Shown piece after piece: positions 43,078 to 51,186 of a stretch of 64,000 bases of DNA; positions within the stretch are counted from its first letter, which is position 1; every line of letters starts with the position of its first letter. The notes beneath the pieces were generated by a model that ran no database searches, was not told the origin of the DNA, and saw only the letters and a list, made by a program, of their open reading frames with translations. Source of the stretch: Gammaproteobacteria bacterium (lineage in GTDB: Bacteria; Pseudomonadota; Gammaproteobacteria; Pseudomonadales; Azotimanducaceae); contig JAPPGA010000058.1 of NCBI GenBank assembly GCA_028821515.1, positions 62,001 through 126,000 of the forward strand, written 5' to 3'. Made by a program: the position numbers and the translations under genes.

Positions 43078-44109
43078 TCACCCCTGTGCCAACAGCGCCC
43101 GCAGGTCGATAATGGCTGCATTGGCGCGGGAAATGTACGACGCCATGACCAGCGAATGGTTCGCCGTGAATCCGAAGCCCGTCCCGTTCAGGATTACGGG
43201 ACTCCAGATGGTCTTCTGGGTGCCCTCGAGTTCGCGCACGATCTGCAGGAGGCTCACGCGCGCGTTCTTGTCGTCCAGCACGTCGGCGAAATCACGCTCC
43301 ACCGCGCGCAGCAGGTGCAGCAGCGCCCAGGCCTGTCCACGCGCTTCGTAGAAGATGTCGTCGATCTCGAACCAGCTTGTCTTCATCGCCGCATCGGACG
43401 GCGTCGGTGTCGACTGCACTGCCGCGGGGTCCCCCGCGAGGCCGGTATCGAGTTGCCGTTTGCCGACACTCGCCGAGAGGCGCTGCGACAGGCTTCCGAG
43501 CCGCGTCTCGACGGCGGTCAGCCAGGCGCGCAGGTTGTCCGCGCGGGCATAGAACTGCGCCTCGGGCCGCTCAGCATCGCTCAGGCGCGCCTTGTAGCCC
43601 TTGAGGTAGTCGATGCCGTCGCCGTACTCGTCCTCGGTGCGCGGGAATATCCAGCTCGAGTTGTCGAAGAAGAACTTGCCTTCCGCGAGCGACAGGTCGG
43701 GATCCTCGGTGGACTGGCTCTGCGAGCGGCTGAGGTCGGCCCGCATGACGCGGCTCAGGTCCCGAACCTGCACGATGACGCCGAATTCCCAGTTCGGCAC
43801 GTTGTCCATCCACACGCCGGGCGGGAACAGGTCGTTGGAGAGGTACCCGCCGGGCTTGTCGAGCAGGATCTCGCCCATGTGGATGATGGTGGAGGTCGTG
43901 ATGGCGCCCGTGACGAGATCTTCCCCCGAAGCCTGCGCGGACTGGCGCGCCACCTCGACGACATCGAACGAGTCCGGCTTGGTGTCCCACCACCACCAGA
44001 AGACCGTGACGATGAGAAGGTAGACGCCGACGGCGATGCCGGCGCCACGCAGGGCCCAGTTGGCCTGCGCGCCCGTGTCCGGGCTCGCTTGCCAGAACTT
44101 CCAGTTCAC
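43078..44109 (-). CDS. DUF2333 family membrane protein
   Basis: Protein of 343 aa from a GTG at 44109 preceded by AGGAGG; a start at 44169 is possible but less good. One N-terminal membrane helix (about residues 24-43, AVGVYLLIVTVFWWWWDTK) precedes a soluble domain with GYLSNDLFPPGVWMDNVPNW and the C-terminal FTANHSLVMASYISRANAAI, both typical of DUF2333, a family of unknown function common in gammaproteobacteria. It follows the lipoprotein gene by 22 bases, probably one transcript. Confidence 0.78.
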   Translation of the reverse strand: MNWKFWQASPDTGAQANWALRGAGIAVGVYLLIVTVFWWWWDTKPDSFDVVEVARQSAQASGEDLVTGAITTSTIIHMGEILLDKPGGYLSNDLFPPGVWMDNVPNWEFGVIVQVRDLSRVMRADLSRSQSQSTEDPDLSLAEGKFFFDNSSWIFPRTEDEYGDGIDYLKGYKARLSDAERPEAQFYARADNLRAWLTAVETRLGSLSQRLSASVGKRQLDTGLAGDPAAVQSTPTPSDAAMKTSWFEIDDIFYEARGQAWALLHLLRAVERDFADVLDDKNARVSLLQIVRELEGTQKTIWSPVILNGTGFGFTANHSLVMASYISRANAAIIDLRALLAQG

Positions 44110-44131
44110 CTTGCCTCCTCGAAAAGCGGTG

Positions 44132-44863
44132 TTAGGGCGTGGCCCCCGGTAGCAGGAATATAACGACACGCGGCGGGTAGCCGATCACGATCTCGCCACG
44201 GATTCGCCTGTCGCCCGGTGCATCGTTCAACCGCGCATATATCCAACGTCCTTCGACGTCGGATCCCGCGCGGATGATAACGCGGGCGTTGGGCTTGCGG
44301 GCGTGGGCGCCGAACGCGGCAAGCTCGCCCGCAACCGACTGCCGCCTTCCCCGCACCTCATCGCGGCCGAGGTCCAACTGCAGGCGCTCGGCGTCACGCA
44401 ACTGCCGCAGCTGGGCTTTCGCGGAGGGCAGGGAGGGGTGGTCCGCGTCGGCCCTCGCGGCCTGGTCGAGCAGGAGTCCCGCCACTGTCCAGCGCTCCTG
44501 GCGGATGGCGTCGCGCGCTCGCTGGATGAACGCCTCGGTGATGCGCTCGATGCCATACAGGGCGTCCGGATTGTCGCGGTCGATCTCGAGAACTTCGAGA
44601 TAGAGGCTATGTGCGGCGCCGGGTGTACCGATCAGCCGTTCCTCGGAAAACGCCGTTTCCGCGCGGTCGAGGATCGGATTGACGTCCGGCGGCTCGACGG
44701 GGGGTGGCGGCGGTTGCTCCTCGATCTCGTCCGGCGGCCTCTGCGGGCAACCGGCCAGCAGCGCGGCGAACAACAGCGGGAAGCAGGCTCGAAGCAGTGC
44801 GGATCGGTTCAACGTCAACGTCAATCGGCGGGAGGAACCGGAACATATAGCGGCGGGCAGCAC
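44132..44863 (-). CDS. Putative lipoprotein with TPR-like region
   Basis: Unrecognised protein, up to 243 aa. A hydrophobic segment ends in the lipobox LLAGC, then a proline-rich linker with PPPPPVEPPD. The middle (YLEVLEIDRDNPDALYGIER) reads like a tetratricopeptide helix pair. The C-terminus has a basic-beta region ending VVIFLLPGATP. The exact start is uncertain: GTG at 44863 gives a long n-region, while TTG codons around 44811-44825 would give a normal lipoprotein signal. It is probably co-transcribed with the DUF2333 gene. Confidence 0.6.
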   Translation of the reverse strand: MLPAAICSGSSRRLTLTLNRSALLRACFPLLFAALLAGCPQRPPDEIEEQPPPPPVEPPDVNPILDRAETAFSEERLIGTPGAAHSLYLEVLEIDRDNPDALYGIERITEAFIQRARDAIRQERWTVAGLLLDQAARADADHPSLPSAKAQLRQLRDAERLQLDLGRDEVRGRRQSVAGELAAFGAHARKPNARVIIRAGSDVEGRWIYARLNDAPGDRRIRGEIVIGYPPRVVIFLLPGATP

Positions 44864-44901
44864 ACTTCAATTGGCGGCGCGGCGGTGTCATATTGGCGTG
44901 C

Positions 44902-45381
44902 ATGCCGGGGCACGCCGAACGAACAGCCTTACTCCTCTTCTGCATCCTGGCGTGGCCGGCGGCGCAAACGGCGACGGAACTGAAGGCCGGTCCCGATCCG
45001 CTCGGCGCGAATGCCAAAAAGGAACAACGGGAGATCCTGGCCGTCGACAGGGCGTTTGCCCTGACAGCGGAACTGTCCGAGGACGGCTTCCTGGTCGCGA
45101 CCTGGCGCATGCCCGCCGGTTACTACCTGTACCGGCACCGGTTCGCGTTTTCGGGGCCCGACGATGCGCTCGGCGACCCGATCATTCCCGACGGCAAACC
45201 CAGGACGGACGAGTTCTTCGGCGACGTGGAGGTGTACTACGGGGAGGTGACCATACGGGTGCCGGTGCTGCGCCGGGCCACCGGCATCGAGGTCACGATC
45301 GGGTACCAGGGATGCGCGGATTTCGGCTTCTGCTATCCCCCCGAGAAGAAGCGTTTCGCCTTCCCGGGATCGGTGCCATAA
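44902..45381 (+). CDS. Stand-alone DsbD N-terminal (nDsbD-like) periplasmic protein
   Basis: Exported protein of 159 aa equivalent to the alpha domain of DsbD, the periplasmic thiol reductase. A signal peptide (to about residue 22) is followed by the Ig-like domain with DGFLVATWRMPAGYYLYRHR and the active-site pair in YQGCADFGFCYPPE. The transmembrane and thioredoxin domains of full DsbD are absent from this gene and its neighbours. It may take electrons from a CcdA-type protein or a DsbD core encoded elsewhere. An alternative TTG start lies nine bases upstream. Confidence 0.8.
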   Translation: MPGHAERTALLLFCILAWPAAQTATELKAGPDPLGANAKKEQREILAVDRAFALTAELSEDGFLVATWRMPAGYYLYRHRFAFSGPDDALGDPIIPDGKPRTDEFFGDVEVYYGEVTIRVPVLRRATGIEVTIGYQGCADFGFCYPPEKKRFAFPGSVP

Positions 45382-45457
45382 CACGGGGTCTATACGGGCA
45401 GGCCTGTGGTAGTCTGCGCCCCGTTTCACGCACCGGCACTCACGCAAGGGGATTGGG

Positions 45458-46093
45458 ATGAAGCTCTACGACTGCGAACAGGCACCGAACCCGCGCCGCG
45501 TCCGCATCTTCATGGCGGAGAAAGGCATCTCCTGCGAGACCGCGCAGCTCAACATCGTCCAGGGAGACAACCTGAGTGACGACTTTCTGGCCGTGAATCC
45601 ACGCGGCCTGCTGCCCACCCTGGTGCTGGACGACGGCACGGTCCTCGACGAGTCGGTTGCCATCTGCCGCTACCTCGAGGAAACGCACCCGGAGCCTCCG
45701 TTGATGGGCACGGACGCTGTCAGAAAGGCGCAGATCGAATCGCGCCAGCGCCACATGGAGTTTGAAGGGCTGCTCGCCGCCGCCGAGACGTTCCGGAACG
45801 CCTTTCCAAGGTTCTCGAAGCGGGGGCTTGGCGGGAATGTCGGCGAGGTCGACGCAATCCCCGCGCTGGTCGAACGCGGCCAGGCATCCCTGCTGCGCTT
45901 CTACAACAGGCTGAATGCACATCTCGGCCAGTCCCGGTATGTCGCCGGTGACGAGTTCACCATCGCGGACATCACGGCACTCTGCGCCGTTGACTTCGCC
46001 TCGGTGGCGGCCCGCGTTCCCGTGCCGGAGGACTGCGAGAACGTGGCGCGCTGGCACGCGGATGTGTCGGCGCGTCCGAGCGCGAGGGCTTGA
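45458..46093 (+). CDS. Glutathione S-transferase family protein
   Basis: GST of 211 aa. The thioredoxin-like N-terminal domain has KLYDCEQAPNPRRVRIFMAE, NPRGLLPTLVLDDG and LDESVAICRYLEE (the glutathione-binding cis-Pro and Glu-Ser); the helical C-terminal domain ends with DEFTIADITALCAVDFA, the N-capping box of GSTs. The catalytic residue is not obvious (no Tyr/Ser at the classical site; Asn-Pro-Arg there), as in many beta/nu-type relatives. Substrate unknown. Confidence 0.85.
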   Translation: MKLYDCEQAPNPRRVRIFMAEKGISCETAQLNIVQGDNLSDDFLAVNPRGLLPTLVLDDGTVLDESVAICRYLEETHPEPPLMGTDAVRKAQIESRQRHMEFEGLLAAAETFRNAFPRFSKRGLGGNVGEVDAIPALVERGQASLLRFYNRLNAHLGQSRYVAGDEFTIADITALCAVDFASVAARVPVPEDCENVARWHADVSARPSARA

Positions 46094-46165
46094 GGGGGTC
46101 GCCCCGAAACACTCAACGTGCAGTGACAAACCAGACATGAACAAGACAGGCATCTGGAGCAAGCG

Positions 46166-47191
46166 GTGAACCCCTTGCGAATCGGGATGATGGGCTTCGG
46201 CCAGGTGGGCCGACAGGTCTATCGGCTGGCACTGGACGACGACCGATTCGACGTCGTGGCCGTGTCCGACATAGGCGAGCCGGACATCCTCCATCACCTC
46301 GTCAACAAGTCGATGACGCGGGGCGTTTCCGTGCGGCTCGAAGGCAACTACCTGGTCGGAGGCCAACATGGCCGCAAGACCAGGCTGTTCCCGGCTGCCC
46401 GGCCTTCCGATGTCCTGTGGGATGTCTTCGGCGTGGATCTCGTGATCGACACCACGGCACGGTTTCGCTCTGCAGAAGCGCTCATCCCGCACCTCACCAA
46501 CGGCGCCCCCCGGGTCATCCTCTCGACCCTTCCGGAAGGAGAGATCGACCGCGTCGTCCTCTACGGCATCAACCAGGACAGCATCGATGCCAACGACCGT
46601 ATCGTCTCCGCGGGTTCCGCATCCACGACAGCGATGGCGCTCGCCATCAAGGTCGTCGCGGGCGCGGGCTCCATCGAGCATGCCACCATGACGTCGGTGC
46701 ACGCCTACACGAGCGACCAGACCCTGCAGGACTACGCGGGCCCCGACTACCGCCGCAGCCGGTCCGGCGCGGAGAACATCATTCCCAACGAAACACCCGC
46801 GCCCTACTGGGTGGAGCGGCTGATGCCGGAGGTTGCCGGCAAGCTCAGCGGGTTTGCGCTGAACGTGCCCGTACAGGCGGGATCGCTTCTGGACATGACC
46901 GTGGCGTTCGCCGACGCGGCCGTCAACGCCGAGGCGGTGAACGACCTCTTCATCGGTGCAGCCGTGCGCGAACCCGAACTGATCGCCGTCACCCCCGACC
47001 CGATCGTATCGTCCGATGTGAAGGGTTGCTCGCAATCCATACTCTTCGACCTGAAAGGGACCCTGAAGGCCGGATCGAACCTGGTCAAGCTGCTCGCCTG
47101 GCACGAATCCCTTGGCCATGCGCGGCGAATACTGGATCTCGCTGCCCTCTATTCGGGGCTTGAGGCCCCACCGGCACGGGAGGCTGCCTGA
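46166..47191 (+). CDS. GAPDH-like protein lacking the catalytic cysteine
   Basis: Glyceraldehyde-3-phosphate dehydrogenase-fold protein, 341 aa from a GTG with GGAG upstream. The Rossmann motif GMMGFGQVGRQVYRLA and the catalytic-domain HAYTSDQTLQDYAG (His179) are kept, but the segment that should read SNASCTTNC is SAGSASTTAMA, so Ala152 replaces the catalytic Cys. It overlaps a canonical gap gene by one base and is in the same operon. It cannot perform GAPDH chemistry through a thioester. It may be a regulatory partner that forms mixed tetramers, a nucleotide sensor or an enzyme of a different type. Confidence 0.88.
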   Translation: MNPLRIGMMGFGQVGRQVYRLALDDDRFDVVAVSDIGEPDILHHLVNKSMTRGVSVRLEGNYLVGGQHGRKTRLFPAARPSDVLWDVFGVDLVIDTTARFRSAEALIPHLTNGAPRVILSTLPEGEIDRVVLYGINQDSIDANDRIVSAGSASTTAMALAIKVVAGAGSIEHATMTSVHAYTSDQTLQDYAGPDYRRSRSGAENIIPNETPAPYWVERLMPEVAGKLSGFALNVPVQAGSLLDMTVAFADAAVNAEAVNDLFIGAAVREPELIAVTPDPIVSSDVKGCSQSILFDLKGTLKAGSNLVKLLAWHESLGHARRILDLAALYSGLEAPPAREAA

Positions 47192-48195
47192 TGCGCGTAG
47201 CCATCAATGGATTCGGGCGGATCGGCCGCGCCGTCTTCCGGATTGCCGAGGCCACCGACGAGATCGAGATCGTGGCGATCAACGACCTGTTCGACCACGA
47301 CGCCCTGGCCTACCTGCTCAACTACGATACTGTGATGGGCCGCTTCGAAGGCGGCGTTGCCATCGAGGACGGCGAACTGGTCACGCCGCATACCCGCGCG
47401 CGCATGGTCCAGGAACGGGATCCCCGCAGTCTGCCCTGGGCGGAGCTCGCGGTGGACGCCGTCGTCGAGTCCACCGGCGTCTTCCTCACCCGGGACCAGG
47501 TGGCGATGCATCTCGAGGCGGGTGCGAAACGGACCGTGCTCACGGTTCCCGCAAAGGACCGGGTCGACCTGACCGTCGTGCTTGGCGTCAACGAGGACGA
47601 GCTTGAACCCGGGCACCGCGTAGTCTCCAACGCAAGCTGCACCACCAACTGCCTTGCGCCGGTCGCCAAGGTGCTCCACGACAGCTTCGGTATCCGTGAA
47701 GGGGTCATCAACACGGTACACGCCTACACGAACGACCAGAGCCTGGCGGATGTGCCCCATTCGGACTGGCGCCGCAGCCGCGCGGCCGCAGAGAACATCA
47801 TCCCCACTTCCACCGGCGCCGCCAGGGCGGTTGGGGAAGTCCTGCCGGAACTGAACGGACGTCTCGACGGCATCGCCTCCCGTGTGCCGGTGCCGGACGG
47901 TTCGGTCGTGGACCTGTTCGTTGAATTGGAAAAGCCCGCCACCGTCGATGCCGTGCACGACGCTGTGCAGGCTGCCTCGGACTCTCAGCGACTGCGTGAC
48001 GTCCTCGAGTTCACACGCGAGCCGGTGGTCTCTTCCGACATCATCGGCAACCCGCACTCATCCATCTACGACGCTTCGTTTACCCAGGTTTCGGGAGACC
48101 GATACCTGAAGGCGCTGTGCTGGTACGACAACGAGTGGGGATACTCGAACCGGGTCTGCGACCTGCTCGTAATGATGGCGGCATTGGATCGCTGA
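47191..48195 (+). CDS. gap: Glyceraldehyde-3-phosphate dehydrogenase, type I
   Basis: Canonical GAPDH of 334 aa: INGFGRIGRAVFRIAE binds NAD, NASCTTNCLAPVAKVLHD carries Cys150, and HAYTNDQSLADVPH carries His177. RAAAENIIPTSTGAA and WYDNEWGYSNRVCDL are further signatures. The adenine-pocket residue after the second strand (NDLFDHDALAYLL) is compatible with NAD rather than NADP use. It overlaps the cysteine-less paralogue upstream by one base (TGATG), so both are made from one message. Confidence 0.96.
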   Translation: MRVAINGFGRIGRAVFRIAEATDEIEIVAINDLFDHDALAYLLNYDTVMGRFEGGVAIEDGELVTPHTRARMVQERDPRSLPWAELAVDAVVESTGVFLTRDQVAMHLEAGAKRTVLTVPAKDRVDLTVVLGVNEDELEPGHRVVSNASCTTNCLAPVAKVLHDSFGIREGVINTVHAYTNDQSLADVPHSDWRRSRAAAENIIPTSTGAARAVGEVLPELNGRLDGIASRVPVPDGSVVDLFVELEKPATVDAVHDAVQAASDSQRLRDVLEFTREPVVSSDIIGNPHSSIYDASFTQVSGDRYLKALCWYDNEWGYSNRVCDLLVMMAALDR

Positions 48196-48284
48196 CAACC
48201 GGAGTTGGGGCGGGAAACGCTTCAGCTACCGCTGGAACATGTGCCCTGACCCTGCGCTACGCCCAAGGCGAACTCGACGTTGCT

Positions 48285-49355
48285 TCAGTTGTGCAGCGGC
48301 GAAAAGCTGAAGACCCAGGGAGTGTCCGGCTCGACGGACACGCGCACTGCCTTGATCTCCGGTGAGCCGTACACCTGCAACCGCGTGATGTTGGCGTATT
48401 GCGGCGGCTGGGTTTCGCCGGCCGAGACCATGAACGGCCGGTCGATCTCGAACTCGTGGAAATCGCCGTGGATGACGAGGACGGGACGCCCGAACTCACC
48501 TCCCAGGTCGCGAATGGCCCATGCGGTCCAGTAGAACGGGCCCGTGGCACCGCCACGCACCGAGATCCCGGTAAACTCGCCGTCGCGGCGATCCATAAAG
48601 AGTGCCGCATGCAGGGCGATCACCACGGCCTTTGCTTCGCTCTCCTCCGCTTTCGCGAAGATCTGCTTGATCCACGCGACATTGGCGTTGTTGCGGGTGA
48701 TCGCTTCCAACGCTCGGTCCTGGTCGTTGATGAAGAAGTTGTTTGCGGTCCCGGTCACGTGCACGGTGCCAAAGACAACCCCCTGGTGCGTCCAGAGGGC
48801 ATTCTCGACCATGTCGCCAAACTCCGAGACATCGGCTTGCCTGGTCAGCTCCATGGGCTTCGCGCCGAGGCTCTTGCTGGTAGCGAAGAACGTCTTGCGG
48901 ATGCTTGCGAGACTGGAAAAACCGTCAGCGGAGAGCGTGCGGGCGAAACTGCCGTCCAGCGACTTCGCCGCCGTAACGGTTGCGATGTCTTCCTCGGTTG
49001 GTGTTCCCGACAGGAATCGACGGCCCAGTTCGATGACTTCCGACTTGGCACAGTCGACCCATTCGTTATCGCCCGGCGTATAGACCACCGGATGGTCGTA
49101 CTCTGCAAAAAAGTCGCGGATCCGCTGGTGTTCGGCGTCGTTGCAGTCCATCACTCCCCACGTATCGCCGACGTGAATGGTGAACGCCGGGCCGGTCGAA
49201 TTGATGGTCTCGATCAGCGCCCGGTACACAGGGTAGTCGTCCGGCGGGTTGTACGCCGTGTCGCCCAGCGCGACGAAATGAAACGGTTGGGCCATTGCGG
49301 GACAGGAAATTGCGAGTGCGAGGCACCCTGATAGCACGACGCGAAACCGGGTCAT
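48285..49355 (-). CDS. Exported calcineurin-like metallophosphoesterase
   Basis: Secreted protein of 356 aa from the ATG at 49355 with a clear signal peptide (residues 1-22). Metallophosphoesterase metal motifs are present: VALGDTAYNPPDD, IHVGDTWGVMDCND, YTPGDNEWVDC and, further on, LVIHGDFHEFEIDRP. The substrate is unknown. An upstream open extension to 49796 lies over a repeat and is not coding. It is convergent with gap, about 90 bases away. Confidence 0.82.
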   Translation of the reverse strand: MTRFRVVLSGCLALAISCPAMAQPFHFVALGDTAYNPPDDYPVYRALIETINSTGPAFTIHVGDTWGVMDCNDAEHQRIRDFFAEYDHPVVYTPGDNEWVDCAKSEVIELGRRFLSGTPTEEDIATVTAAKSLDGSFARTLSADGFSSLASIRKTFFATSKSLGAKPMELTRQADVSEFGDMVENALWTHQGVVFGTVHVTGTANNFFINDQDRALEAITRNNANVAWIKQIFAKAEESEAKAVVIALHAALFMDRRDGEFTGISVRGGATGPFYWTAWAIRDLGGEFGRPVLVIHGDFHEFEIDRPFMVSAGETQPPQYANITRLQVYGSPEIKAVRVSVEPDTPWVFSFSPLHN

Positions 49356-49461
49356 TGGGGTTCTCAAGGACGGGAGGGCGGGCGAGTCTAGCACCCGGAC
49401 CCGCACGCTTCTACATCGGATGCCGGGACTCGAGGGGAGGCGGTCGCCACCCGTGCCGGGA

Positions 49462-49535
49462 CCGATAGACTCAGGCGATGAAGTCGAAGAGAATCTGACG
49501 CTTGCGGGGACTCCAGTTATTCTTGTGCGTCCCGC
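49462..49535. repeat. Dispersed repeat type 2, copy 1
   Basis: Starts CCGATAGACTC and continues through GAAGTCGAAGAGAAT to CTTGTGCGTCCCGC. A related copy at 61411-61491 shares most bases, including AAGTCGAAGAGAAT and a TTGxxCGTCCCGC end, and is about eight bases longer. Both lie in intergenic DNA and both contain a -35-like box at the same place, so the element may be a duplicated promoter region. Confidence 0.65.
49495..49523 (+). promoter_or_regulatory. Predicted promoter inside repeat type 2, upstream of the Gfo/Idh gene
   Basis: CTGACG (49495-49500) and TATTCT (49518-49523) are separated by 17 bases. Predicted transcription starts about 100 bases before the Gfo/Idh/MocA gene. The -35 position coincides with TTGACC in the other repeat copy. 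Confidence 0.45.
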
Positions 49536-49632
49536 GTTTCCCGGATCCGCCTGCCGCTGATCGAAGCGACCGAACGCTTCAGCCGCAGCGGGGGTGGAGT
49601 GACCGGCGTGTCCATGCAGTAAGGAGAGAACA

Positions 49633-50757
49633 ATGTCTGAGCCATTCAAGATCGGTCTGATCGGAACGGGCGGAATATCACGGGCACACCTGCCGGTATA
49701 CGAACAGTTTCCGGACAAGGTGAAGCTGACCGCTGTCTGCGACATCGTCGAAGAGGCGGCGCGGGAGCGCGCCAAAGAAGCCAACGTCGATGACATCTAC
49801 CTCGACTACGAGCAGATGCTGCGGGAAGCGGACATCGATGGCGTGGACATTTGCACCAGCCACCACACCCATGCGCCGATCGTGATCGCCGCGGCCGAGG
49901 CCGGCAAACATGCCTTGGTCGAAAAGCCGATGGGCAACAACATGCAGGAATGCCGCGACATGATCGCCGCCACCGACAAGGCGGGCGTGACCCTCATGAT
50001 CGCCCACATGCTGCGCTTTTCGCCATCCACAGAGGCAGTGCGGCAGCTCTTGAAGGCCGGGGAACTCGGTACGATCCGGGCGGCGCGAATCGACATCCTG
50101 ATGAACGCCATCGGGAGACTGCGCGACGGGCACTGGATGCTCGATGGCAATGCCGGCGGTGGCATCGGTATGACCAACACCATTCACGAAGTGGACCTGG
50201 TGAGGCACCTCGTCGGGGATGTGAAGCGAGTCAATGGTGTCACGAGGACAGTCTCATCCCGACTCGTAAACGGCGCCGAGGACATTCTCTGCGCCACGCT
50301 CGAATTCGAAAACGGCGCCGTGGGAACGGTGCTCTGTCTCTGGTGCGCGGTGCGGGGGCCGGTGAGTCAACAGTACACGCTCCTTGGGGACAAGGGCGCC
50401 CTGCATTCGCTGCCGGTATTCCCGATCTATCGCGGCGACCATTTCGGCCCCGTCGTAGTCTCGTCGCCAGAGCGTGACGAACCGGGAACCGAACCGGTGC
50501 TGCATCGCCGCGACCCGGTAAGGGAGCTGAAGGGGATGGAAGACATCATGGGCTACTATCACCAGCTTGCGCCCGGCAACTGGGGGCTGCCCAGTGGCGA
50601 CTGCTTCACCAACGAGATTCTCCACTTCGCCGAGTGCTGTCAGGAGGGCAAGGAACCGATCAGCAGCGCCAAGGACATCCTCGGTTCGATGAAGGTCCTG
50701 TTTGGCATCTACGAGTCGGCACGGACCGGCAAGGCGGTGGACCTGGCGGATCTCTGA
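49633..50757 (+). CDS. Gfo/Idh/MocA-family oxidoreductase
   Basis: NAD(P)-dependent sugar/polyol-type dehydrogenase of 374 aa. The Rossmann motif is LIGTGGISRAHLPVYEQFPD, followed by HHTHAPIVIAAAEAG and the family signature ALVEKPMGNNM with the catalytic-region Lys. The C-terminal alpha/beta domain contains GGGIGMTNTIHEVDLVRHL with the conserved His. AAGGAGAG precedes the ATG. The substrate is not predictable; the gene stands alone, followed by repeat type 1. Confidence 0.88.
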   Translation: MSEPFKIGLIGTGGISRAHLPVYEQFPDKVKLTAVCDIVEEAARERAKEANVDDIYLDYEQMLREADIDGVDICTSHHTHAPIVIAAAEAGKHALVEKPMGNNMQECRDMIAATDKAGVTLMIAHMLRFSPSTEAVRQLLKAGELGTIRAARIDILMNAIGRLRDGHWMLDGNAGGGIGMTNTIHEVDLVRHLVGDVKRVNGVTRTVSSRLVNGAEDILCATLEFENGAVGTVLCLWCAVRGPVSQQYTLLGDKGALHSLPVFPIYRGDHFGPVVVSSPERDEPGTEPVLHRRDPVRELKGMEDIMGYYHQLAPGNWGLPSGDCFTNEILHFAECCQEGKEPISSAKDILGSMKVLFGIYESARTGKAVDLADL

Positions 50758-50767
50758 TCGGGGATTC

Positions 50768-50918
50768 GCGCCATGGAATCCGTCACGGCTTCGCCTGTGC
50801 CGTGTTTCACCCCCGCCCAAGCGCTCTTTTTCGCCCATCCCGCCCATCCCGGTCTCACCCATCCCACCCGTCCCGGACGCTGCGCCTTGATCGGCACTAA
50901 CGTGCCGTTCTACGGCGC
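50768..50918. repeat. Dispersed repeat type 1, copy 1 (left flank of the TBDT-DUF3604 module)
   Basis: Two conserved blocks: 50768-50822 (GCGCCATGGAATCCG to TTTCACCCCCGCCCAAGC) and 50880-50918 (CTGCGCCTTGATCGGCACTA onward), separated here by a C-rich 57-base stretch with short CGCCCATCC tandem units. The second block contains a hairpin, CGGCAC / GTGCCG at 50892-50907. The other copy is at 57567-57674 in the same orientation with a 12-base separator. The rest of the 429-base gap (50758-51186) holds the receptor promoter and leader. Confidence 0.75.
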
Positions 50919-51029
50919 ACCCTCCTAGCCCTTCGGATCGGCGAAACGCCAGAATCTGTCCCCGGGCTCTATCCGCGCCGTTAAATCGGGCGCTCGCGAG
51001 AGCGACGAAGGCCTCTTTTACGGTATTTG

Positions 51030-51059
51030 TTGACAGCTTCAGGCGGGGGGGGGTACAAA
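51030..51059 (+). promoter_or_regulatory. Promoter of the TonB receptor with a G9 tract in its spacer
   Basis: TTGACA (perfect -35, 51030-51035) and TACAAA (51054-51059) are separated by 18 bases that end in nine consecutive G (51045-51053). Changes in tract length would alter the -35/-10 spacing, the established mechanism of phase-variable expression for several neisserial outer-membrane proteins. A loss of one G would give the optimal 17-base spacing. The leader to the start codon is about 120 bases. Confidence 0.65.
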
Positions 51060-51152
51060 GGTTCGGTTACGTGAGAGGACACCGTCGGCGCGGCATCGCC
51101 GGTCGGCGCGTGGTGTAACAACCCCGTCCCCTGGGCGATGCAACGTCGCCGG

Positions 51153-51169
51153 TTGGCCTTTGCGGCCAA
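51153..51169 (+). promoter_or_regulatory. Hairpin just upstream of the receptor ribosome binding site
   Basis: TTGGCC / GGCCAA stem with five-base loop TTTGC, ending four bases before GGAGGGG (51173-51179), the ribosome binding site of the TonB receptor. The remaining leader contains complementary GTTAC / GTAAC and ACACC / GGTGT segments, so it may fold further. It does not match a cobalamin, TPP or other riboswitch known to me. Confidence 0.35.
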
Positions 51170-51186
51170 ACTGGAGGGGAAACCTG

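Noticed and set aside
49356-49796. N-terminal extension of the metallophosphoesterase
   Set aside because: The signal peptide begins at 49355; the extension crosses repeat type 2 and a predicted promoter and has no family match.
50821-50879. C-rich CGCCCATCC units as a possible CRISPR or tandem-repeat array
   Set aside because: Only a few imperfect short units without regular spacers; simply the separator within repeat type 1.
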